A program made the position numbers and the translations under genes. Shown one piece after another: positions 7,624-16,286 of a DNA stretch of 21,001 nt; position 1 is the first letter of the stretch, and every line of letters starts with the position of its first letter. The notes beneath the pieces are model-generated. The model was not told where the DNA came from, did no database searches, and was given only the letters and a program-made list of their open reading frames with translations. The stretch comes from Brachionus koreanus (taxonomy: Eukaryota; Rotifera; Eurotatoria; Ploima; Brachionidae), in the NCBI GenBank assembly GCA_016987375.1, contig PJRA01000005.1:2607362-2628362 (forward strand), written 5' to 3'.

Positions 7624-8802
7624 CTATTTTTTTAAAGGATATTGATGAAGCGCAATTCGTTGATCTATGCCAAAACGAGCCTTGCACTCGCCTTTAGTTA
7701 AATAATAAATGCCCTGTTCATCACGACGAAATCCTTTTTCTGGAGTAAAAATTTGACTCAAATCACCTAAATCTAGTCTTAGATAAGTATGACCATCTTT
7801 TTGCAATTGGACAAAAATTTTTCCCGAAAAATATGTCTTAACCTCAAATTTACTCATAAATTGATTTTCGTTCACTACTAGTTCGGCCGTTGTTTTTGTC
7901 ATACCTTGAACCTGACAAGAACAAAAATTTAAAAAAAATGTCTAATTTCTAATTTATATTTGATTACTTTGACATTGCTTTCAATTGACCAGGTCATTTC
8001 TTCCTGAATACTTTTAGTCAAGCCTTTGTCAATAGAATATTCGTGTCTGAAACCAGCACCAGCCTCGGCTACCACACCTGGTAATTGAATTTCGAGAGAA
8101 ATTTCTCCATTACGCTCACTTACATAGCCTTCGGAGATTTGAATTTCACACGTTGAAGTTGTCTTTCTTTCAGTTCTCAACAAATACTCTTGATCATTGC
8201 TAGTGTCGTTTACAAATTGAGAGCTAAAAAGAACGGCCGATTTAGGCGCTTTGGGCACCACATCATTTTGGTATTTTGTATCGCAATGCCGAATTCTAAA
8301 TATTTGAAAAAATAAAAAAATTTTTTTTCTTAATTTCTAAATACCTTAATTTTTTATAATCGATTAGTTTTGATAAATCTGACCAGCTGTTTCCTTTGCA
8401 AACATTCTTATAATCTTTATCTCTTGATTTAAACAAATTTCTTGCATATTCCTCAACTATTTCATCAATGTATGCGATACTCATGCCGGATGTTTTTTTC
8501 TAGGTGAAATAAAAAAAATTCCAATTTATCTTTTAATTCTAAAATCTAAGCTAAATTCTACGGATTAAAATTAAAAAAACAAAAAAAAAACTAAAATATG
8601 TGTGTTAAATAAAGACTACTAGATTATCTACTAAAATAAAATAACTACAGGTTATATTAGAAAAGAAACAAACTTCGACATTGCTCGTTTTGTCCGAAGA
8701 AGTGTCATTAATCATTGAACTCGAAATCAGTTTGTTTAGTATGCTATCTTGGTTATCATTATTATTAAAACCAGTTATATTTTTTAGTGTTGTCAATGAC
8801 AT
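7624..8802 (-). CDS. aerolysin/ETX-MTX2-like pore-forming protein (4 exons)
   Basis: Spliced model: exons 8802-8674, 8499-8345, 8295-7968 and 7911-7624, with introns of 174, 49 and 56 nt (all GT-AG), giving 299 residues. The C-terminal two thirds resemble beta-pore-forming proteins of the aerolysin / ETX-MTX2 superfamily. Residues about 136-141 (TERKTT) open the long beta-sheet. Residues 159-177 form an amphipathic Ser/Ala/Gly-rich stretch where the membrane-inserting hairpin normally sits. Trp197 and FSGK (about 232-235) belong to the returning strands, and a Gly-Glu-Cys...Arg-Phe-Gly motif (278-285) near the end recurs in invertebrate members, as far as I recall. The first 100 residues match no binding domain I know. 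No signal peptide is seen at this start. A longer in-frame start exists at 8928 but adds low-complexity AT-coded residues and is unlikely. Such proteins can be defensive, venom-related or digestive; the role here is unknown. Confidence 0.68.
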
Positions 8803-10162
8803 ATTTTTAACAAATTTTTTATAAAAAAAAATTTCTCTTTTAAATTTATCTAAATAAAAAATAAAAAAAAATTTTGTTTTAATTTTTATATTGACAGACG
8901 GTATGTTATTCAATAGAAACCTAGTCAATTTTTCAGAATTTAATGTAGACTTATAGTGAATTGAATTAGGACATTACAGCTGGTAATCAATGTCTGAAAG
9001 GCTCAAAATTCGGTCATTAACAATAGGCTCATGAATATTCACTAATTACTATTCTTTTCAATTCCAAACCAGAACCGCTCTAGATTCAAGATAATGTGTT
9101 TTTCAAAATAAAAAAAAGTGCTAAATTAGTTTAAAAAACTATTTATTTACATTTGAATGAGATAAAGTGGAATGAGATTAAAATTCTGTTGAAAATAATT
9201 GATATTTTTTTCAAATTTAGATTAAAAAATTAAGAGTCTACTTGAAAAAATTTTGCGTGAATTCATGCCTTTATAAAGGAACTTAACTCCCAGCTGATTG
9301 CTTTTTCTAGGCTGCGGAAAACCTATGAACATAAATTCCAAGGTTTAATTATTTCTAAATACTAAAAACAGTACTTCTCTAAACAATTCAAAATATTAAT
9401 TAAAAAATAACTTTATCGTTCGGAATTTATTTTACTTTCAATTATGAACGGCTCAGTTAATCCGTTTTCTTTTAGTCAGCCACCGTAAAGCAGCCAAAAA
9501 AAACAATGCCTTGAAAGTTTTCCCCAAACAGTGCTCAGTGTTTGTTTTTGTTCGATCGGGTGGAATAAACTGTCAGGTCTAATCCCCCGAGAGATGATCA
9601 GTCATTGAATTTGTCATTTGCTAAGCCATAAATTCAGTTCACTTAACATTAAAATTCAATGATAGCAAAAAAAAAGTATTCGAAGATAAAAATAATTGAA
9701 CTTTTAGCAGCTAAATTTTTTTGCTATTGACAAAAATGATTTCTAACAGAATAAAATCTAATGCTCTTTATTTATAAAAAAAAAGTATTAATTGCATTTT
9801 AAATGTCAACCTGTTTCATTAAAAATAAAAATCTCATTTTTAAAGTACCATTTCTTTATTTTATGCTTTATGAGTTCGATCATTAGTGATTATTTTTTCA
9901 AGAAAATTTAATCGAATTAGAAAAAATAACATTTCTTTTAACGAGATTTTTTGTTATTTTTGCTTTTCGTTGCTGGCCAAATAGTCTAATTTTAGTCTTA
10001 ATTGAATTTTGAAGGCCATTAGAACGGCTATTGACACAAATTCGATTTTAAAAATTTGATCTTTTTGTGAAAAACCACTCGAAAATAAATGTCTTCTTAA
10101 CTATCTTGAAGCAATTTAGAAAAATAAAAAAAAATTTATATAAATTTTTTGAATGACCTTTA
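8803..10162. other. intergenic region upstream of the aerolysin-like gene
   Basis: No gene was recognised. A T-rich run ending in AG on the minus strand (about 8850-8860) could be an upstream splice or trans-splice acceptor for the gene starting at 8802. 9470-9620 is noticeably richer in G+C than its surroundings but has no open frame, tRNA boxes or Sm-site pattern that I can identify. Confidence 0.45.
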
Positions 10163-10268
10163 TATGCATGTTAGTTGAAAATATTTGCTTTCCGATTCCA
10201 TGCAAAATGCGGAAAGCAAACCCCTTTAGTTCTTTTTATATACAAAATATTTTCAAATAAACATTTAT
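10163..10268. repeat. two-tier inverted repeat (hairpin)
   Basis: The inner stem is perfect: TTTGCTTTCCG at 10184-10194 pairs with CGGAAAGCAAA at 10210-10220 around a 15-base loop. The outer stem, TTGAAAATATTT at 10175-10186, pairs with its complement at 10245-10256, sharing a few bases with the inner arm. Weaker pairing extends outwards to about 10163 and 10268. This could be a tiny MITE or a transcribed hairpin RNA; nothing here decides between them. Confidence 0.6.
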
Positions 10269-13015
10269 TTAAAACAATTTTTTTTTGTCTCAATCAAATT
10301 GCCGCTTGCTATTACAAATTAAGAATTTTGTTTGAAATGTGAATATTTGAATTGAAAAAAAATTCCAATGAAATTTAATGACCAGATATTTTTTAGTTCT
10401 ATTCAAAATTTAAATTTGAAGCTACCTGCCGACGAAATTCAATATTTATTGCTTATTGAATTTTAATTTTTTTTTGTCATTCTTAAACTATCAAAATAAC
10501 CTGAACTTCTCAATCATCTCCTAAAAATAGAGCATTTAAACTAAACTTAATTTAGCCCTATTAATCTCTTTAATTTTAACATACTAATTGAATTTTTCTT
10601 TCATAAAAATCTTTTTATAAAACTTGTATAAAAACAGCTATTACAAATTATGATAAAAAAATAAGCATTACTAATTTACTTTAATTAATTTTGAAAGAAG
10701 AAGAACATGCTCGGATATGCCTTTGCGAAAAATTCATTAACCAACAGCAAAAAATTTGATTAAACATGTTTTCATAGAAATTCCTTCTGAGCTGAACACA
10801 TTAATAAAATAGTACAAGTAAATAGTATCTTTATAGAAGTTATTAATCACTTTGCTGAGGCATCGGAACAATATCCGATTAATAATTCTATGAAGCTAGA
10901 GCAAGAACGCTCATGATGGAATCAAAATTAAAGGTTGATTATGAAATTTGATGAATATTAATCACCAAAATATTTCCATTTAGATGAGAATTCTTCAACT
11001 TGTTTTATTATCAAAATTCGATAAACATAAGATGTGTTAACTTTTAGAGAAAAATGCCTCACTATACTAGAGAACAACTAGAAATTTTTAATCTATGCTC
11101 CAAAGTGTTTGTTTAAGATAATTGGGTTTTGGAATTCGTGCTGAATTTAAGCCAATATACTTGTTTAATTAAAACAATATTTTCTGCTAAAATATTAAAG
11201 TATTAGTAACTAAAATGATAAATCTAATCATATAAATCAATAAATTTCTAATTATTAATTTTTTCTTTATCTTTGAACTAGTATGACTAGATCGAAAAAA
11301 AATCGTCTAGAAACAGGTTAAATTTAGAACCGATTAAAAATCAGTTTTGCTTTTTTTTATCTATCTATTGAAACAAGCTGTAATTTGAGTTTTCTACTTA
11401 AAAAAATCAAGATTTCATTAATGCGTTTCAATCAAAAAACTGAACAAATAAATAGTTTAATGAGTCTCCTGTTTAATGTTCAAGTCATGAGTTGAGTGGA
11501 ATCGAATTTCATTATAACAATGCTTTTTACATTGATCTAGTTGTTTTGATTTAAATTTGTTTAGCAAATGGATATTTGCCGTCTTAATCCGGATGGTTTA
11601 TAAGAAAAAATAAAAGTTTATTTAGATAAAATTCTATCTAAAGGCAACAGAAGGGCTAATTTTTAAGTAGAAAATGCTAAAAAAAAAGCTAAATAATTTG
11701 ATCAAAAAAAAAGTAATGATCGAAATTTCTTTTTTGATAAAATTTAATGATATATAAATTAGAAATAAAAAATAAATTGAAATCTTGAAGAAAAAAACTA
11801 ATTTCGTTTTATTATACTTACCAAATAGAATTTTATGAATTATTTATTTAAAAAAAGCTTTATTGTATGATTAAATTTAAAAAATAGAATCAAATTTATC
11901 TTGAACTCAAAATGTGCTATGTAATAAATTATATTTAAAGAAAAAGAATTAATTTTAAGAACAAAAATAGTCTAAAAATTTAATTTTTTTAAATTTAAAT
12001 TCGATAAAAATGAAAGTAACTAAATAAAACTCGATAAAAGAGAATTTATTAGAATCTAATTTTTAAATATTAGTCAAAATTATTCCCTATTAGATTTGTT
12101 TAAATGAAATTTAAAAAAATAAAATATTTTATTGAGTAGCATTTTTATTAATCTTTTAAGTAGTAGTTATCTCCGTATCATATATCAACCATAGCATAAA
12201 ATGAATAATACAGGATAATGGTACTTATCTTTATTTCTTTGTGATGCCTCCGATCTGACACAAAAATCACTACATTGACTTTATCATTAATAATCCAATT
12301 ATTATCAATCAAAACGCGAATAACTTAAGTTTCTCTTAAATTCAATATTAATTTAAAACAATAAATTGGAATTTTATTCCTTTAACTAAAAGAATTAACA
12401 CTTTTAAAATTCATTTATTTAAGATTTCTGCAAAATAAAAAGTAAATTTTGTTTTATGATAAAATTAAATGATAAAACAAATTTATTTAGATATTGCAGA
12501 GAATTTTTTAATAAGTTATTTTATTCTTTAAGAAACGATCAAGGTTGGCTTACAACTAAATTCAAAATTACTCTGTTCTTTTGATTCAATTTAGCTTAAG
12601 ACAAGGTATTTTAGATTTTTTAATGTATCTAATCGATAATTTAATAGCAAGCTTTGCTTTTTGAAATAATTAGATTATTTAAGAGTGTTCAAAATTTTTA
12701 AAATAATTTTTTTTTCTAATTTAAATCAAGCTATTAAAGATTAAAACATTTCTAGTTAAAAAATTTTCCAATTAAGCAAAATAATTAATTCAATTTGAGA
12801 TGGAATATTTACTTGGTTCAGTATTCCAATAATTAAAGAACAAAAAATATAAAAATTTGTTTATTATTTATTTATATTTTGAGCTTAATTCAAACAAACT
12901 TTATCAACATGCGCAAAATTAACATTTTTTTAATTAAAGCTAAAAATCATATTCAAGAATATTATAATTAAATGTAAAAGCATGAAATTTTTTTTTTTCA
13001 AATATTTTAAAAATG
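10269..13015. other. long AT-rich intergenic region, no gene supported
   Basis: No protein family, tRNA or complete transposon was recognised. Coding-like patches occur at 10690-10920: for example a 28-codon open stretch from 10837 reading EVINHFAEASEQYPINNSMK and ending in TGA near 10915. These are too short and interrupted to name. The region also contains the foldback at 12428-12500. Confidence 0.45.
12428..12502. repeat. small foldback repeat
   Basis: TAAATTTTGTTTTAT (about 12443-12457) faces ATAAAACAAATTTA on the right (about 12472-12485), identical but for one extra T. The outer bases CTGCAA and TTGCAG (12428-12433 and about 12494-12499) also pair. The loop is about 14 bases. It is probably a MITE fragment or a chance product of AT-rich sequence. 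Confidence 0.45.
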
Positions 13016-13022
13016 AAAAAAA
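13016..13022 (-). terminator. RNA polymerase III terminator (T7)
   Basis: A run of seven Ts on the minus strand begins one base after the tRNA 3' end. Four or more Ts suffice to stop RNA polymerase III. Confidence 0.85.
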
Positions 13023-13023
13023 T

Positions 13024-13095
13024 TAGCAGCGAATGGTTTCGATCCACCGACCTCTGAGTTATGAGCCCAGCACGCTTCCACTGCGCCACGCTGCT
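13024..13095 (-). tRNA. initiator tRNA-Met (anticodon CAU)
   Basis: The 72-nt minus-strand sequence folds as a cloverleaf with an unbroken seven-pair acceptor stem (AGCAGCG/CGCTGCT), anticodon loop CTCATAA and discriminator A73. Eukaryotic initiator marks are present: the A1-U72 first pair, the short D-loop, and the T-loop reading GATCGAAAC (A54 and A60) instead of GTTCGAATC. Internal polymerase III boxes are GTGGCGCAGTGG (A) and GGATCGAAACC (B). There is no intron. The anticodon stem has GGG opposite CUC, so the middle of the usual three G:C pairs is a G:U wobble, and residue 33 is U. It is the only tRNA I see in the window. Confidence 0.95.
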
Positions 13096-13566
13096 TCATT
13101 AGTTTGATAATTTTTTTTCCAATAAATTTTTCAACTAAAATCATAAGCATACTTTAATTTTTAAAAATTAAATACATTGATTTATTTTTATATCAGATTA
13201 TTTTTGTTGGATTTTATTTCGAAATTGAACCGTCTCTTTGCTAGAAATATGAATAAATTTTTTTCAATATTAGTGTCTAGTTTTTTTTTCAAAATATTAT
13301 CTATCAGAAATATAATTTATATTATTTCATCAATAGAAATTTAAATAGACAAAAATTTATTTTTGACTTTAATTTTTTTAAATAAACCATTGTTTATAAA
13401 TAAACATATTCAAAAGATGTGTTTTTTAATTAAGATTTTATTTTTTATGTGTTTATTAAAAATTCCATAGCTTGATGATTATTTAACCATAAACAAATAA
13501 AATATTTTTATAGTCAGTTTGTTTTATCTTAAATTTAAAGTCAAAAAAAAAATTTTATTGAAAAAA

Positions 13567-14292
13567 ATGGCTGATGGTGCATCATTTCTCAATGAAAATT
13601 TTCAATCAGAACCATATTTAACATCAATCAATTTAAGAGACAATGCCATTTCTACCGCTTCAATAGTTACTCAAGATAAACCAAATGAACCTTTTGATGA
13701 TGGGTCCTATGTAATCCGTGAGTGTCCGCCAGAAAATATGTTTGTTTCGACAGAAGAAAAAAAAATTACACTTGAAGGAGCCAAAACTTCAATACCAAAA
13801 AGAAAATTAATTGTTGAAAAGCTTCCACAAATTCCCGAAAAACCTGCTTCCGTTACTGTTGAACGATGGCTATCGCACTCAAAAATTAGACAAAAAGTTA
13901 TATTCAATAAATCTCCACAGCCTATTCAGAAAGAAACAAAAAATTTAATTATAGAATGGGAAAATCCAGAGGTAAAAATCAAAAATGAACTAAAATACTT
14001 AGGGATAGTTGAAGCTGATCCTATAGAATATGCAAAAACTTATGGTTCTACATTAAATTATTGTAATAATTTGCCACCATTTGCAAGTGAAATAAAAGCT
14101 CCTGATGGATTTAAATTAGCATCAGAATGTGATAAAGAAGATTTAATTGAATTATATGGTGACGTTGAAGCGCTAAGATTAATTGATTTGGAAAAAGAAG
14201 GTTTAGGTGAATACAAAAAAATACTTGAAAAATACGACAGCTCTTTTGAATCAACTGACTTGACAAATGTTTCAAGCTTGGAATCTACATAA
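13567..14292 (+). CDS. alveolin-like cytoskeletal protein, intronless
   Basis: 241 residues. The ATG at 13567 (AAAAAAATGGCT) was preferred to one 48 bases upstream, which would add a Lys-rich tail coded by AT-rich leader. Residues 82-114 carry LIVEKLPQIPEKP, then VTVERWLSHSKIRQKVIF, close to the (V/I)(I/V)ERLPxxPPKPxxVIIERWLPYxxxxRKVIF pattern of alveolin/inner-membrane-complex-type structural proteins. Residues 126-165 (LIIEWENPEVKI, ELKYLGIVEADPIEYAKTYG) and 194-217 (LYGDVEALRLIDLEKEGL) look like conserved parts of the same long family. The protein is hydrophilic, without signal peptide or membrane segment, so a structural role under the membrane is plausible. TTTTATAG at 13506-13513 is a possible splice or trans-splice acceptor before the start. 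Neighbours give no functional hint. Confidence 0.72.
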   Translation: MADGASFLNENFQSEPYLTSINLRDNAISTASIVTQDKPNEPFDDGSYVIRECPPENMFVSTEEKKITLEGAKTSIPKRKLIVEKLPQIPEKPASVTVERWLSHSKIRQKVIFNKSPQPIQKETKNLIIEWENPEVKIKNELKYLGIVEADPIEYAKTYGSTLNYCNNLPPFASEIKAPDGFKLASECDKEDLIELYGDVEALRLIDLEKEGLGEYKKILEKYDSSFESTDLTNVSSLEST

Positions 14293-14347
14293 ATCTAATT
14301 AATTTTTCTGTTTTTTTCATTATTTATTTGTTTAAATTTTGATATTT

Positions 14348-14353
14348 AATAAA
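14348..14353 (+). promoter_or_regulatory. candidate polyadenylation signal of the alveolin-like gene
   Basis: AATAAA 55 bases after the TAA stop, followed by a G/C-richer stretch. The spacing is typical of a compact 3' untranslated region. Confidence 0.5.
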
Positions 14354-16180
14354 AAATGCCCTGAATGGGCCACCAACAATGCAGGTGAGCATTCTAGAAC
14401 TGAACCATCATTTTATTTTTATCCCAACTCAATATTAATTGTTCACAACTATATATTTTTTTTAAATTTATGTATCTTTAGACACACATAGATATGCTTC
14501 TTAAAAATTAATTAAATAAAAAATCAGAAATTGAATAGTTATTGTCAATGTGTTTTTTTTTCATTGCCAAAATATTCAACATAAAGAAAATAAACAATAA
14601 CTTTTAATTTCAAAAACAATAATTATCATTAATAATAAATCATCAAGTAGAATTAGATATAGAATCAGAAATTTGACCAAGTAAAAATTAACATGCCGTT
14701 TTTTTATTTACAAATTGCACATATTGACTTTTCACTAATGTTAATTTCTACAAAAACTTGACTTAAAAAACTTCTAAAACATATAAAACACGAACATATT
14801 TAATTACAAAATACACATTAAAAAATAAATAAAAATAATATAGAATACAATTTTTATATGTTTTATTATTTCTTTTTAGAGTTGAAATGGTAAATTAAAG
14901 ATTACTAATTAAATTTTTTATTAAAAACGATATAAATAAATAGAAAACGAATAAGAAAAGAATATCAGAAAAATTTTTTTGTCTCATTTTCTCTTAATTT
15001 CTCTAAATTAAAAAAATTCCCTAAAGTAATTCACTTGACTATTATCCATTACCAATAACCCATGTTTTTGTGTTTTAAAAATGTTTATGTTTTGATATCA
15101 AAAAATTAAATCTATTTTGCTTTAAAAAAGATACACTTCTCAATTTAATATTTAGTTTGTCTTCACAAAGGTCAAATCAATCACTTAACACTAGTTGCGC
15201 TTTTATTTATTATTTTTGAAATCTGGGACGAGCCAAAGCTGTTACAGAACTGCTAAATTTTAAGTTAAATATAGTTTAAAATATAAGTCTTACTTATGTT
15301 TTTAATATGTTTTAATTTTCACAAAACATATTATGTTTTGTAAGTTTTAATTTAATAGAACTTCAAATTAATTGACTTTTCAATGCATTCTCATTGTTAG
15401 ACTATACAGCTCGTCACGGCTGCTTTGTTTCTCACAATAGCGCTAACTAGATAGTTTTTTGAAACTGTATTAAGTCTTCAGTTAGTCTGCTTTAACTCTT
15501 TTTATTAGATCTCTTAAATCATAAATCACATATCTGATTTCACTTCACTTTCACTTGGAAACACCAAACACTAAAACAATATAATAGGCGCTATCAATAA
15601 AGTTACAATTTTGACTACAGTTATATCTAAAGATTTAAAATTTTTGATTGCCAAAAATCTTTGGTCTGTAGGAAATAATTGACATCTAAACACTTGAAAT
15701 CATTCAGAAAAAAACATGTCAAAAGTAAAGTAAAGTAAGTGTCTTTGGTAAAGTTGTTTAAACAATCTGTTCAAAACAAACCAAAATATTTTTAACAAAA
15801 AAGTCTGTTAAACACAATATTTTCTATTAGAAATAAAAATTTTGTGTTGTCCAAAAAAAATAATCTTGATAAAAATAATATATATTTTTTTTAAGTTTGT
15901 TTTTAACTTAAAAAAAATAATAGTGACCATCAAACTCTGTGAGCATCTTTTTCAAAAAGAGAAAAAATCGTAATGTGAAATTTTTGTGTTTTAAAGATTT
16001 TGGTTTATAAATAAAAATTGTGTTGAAATTTTTGCATTCGTTTACAAGATATTGTGGTGAAAAACTTTTCGTCGAGTTACAGATATTTGTTTGGGTGACA
16101 GATTTTAATCGAAGAAATAATCTATGTAAATTTTTTATACTTAGTTCAATTTTTTCAAAGCTTTTAATTATATTACTCTA
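14354..16180. other. intergenic region between two convergent genes, no gene seen
   Basis: About 1.8 kb of AT-rich DNA. A short AAAGT repeat lies near 15720-15738. 15400-15600 is somewhat G/C-richer but closed in all frames read. No RNA gene or transposon end was identified. Confidence 0.5.
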
Positions 16181-16186
16181 TTTATT
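16181..16186 (-). promoter_or_regulatory. candidate polyadenylation signal of the dynein gene
   Basis: AATAAA on the minus strand about 100 bases after the stop codon at 16287-16289. Confidence 0.4.
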
Positions 16187-16286
16187 AAAATAATAACAAA
16201 AATTTTTAAAATGTTGTAAAAATATTTTTAAAATCAAATCTTATTAAATAAAATGACGGCTATAAATAAATGCTGATTTAAATTAT

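Noticed and set aside
8803..8928. Longer N-terminus of the aerolysin-like protein starting at 8928
   Set aside because: The added residues are Phe/Lys/Ile-rich and AT-coded, and a T-rich acceptor-like AG lies within; the ATG at 8802 is the better start.
12541..12565. Possible spliced-leader-like string GGCTTACAACTAAAT
   Set aside because: No donor site, Sm site or hairpin arrangement of an SL RNA follows.
13707..13907. Minus-strand open frame inside the alveolin-like gene
   Set aside because: Antisense shadow of a well-supported plus-strand gene.
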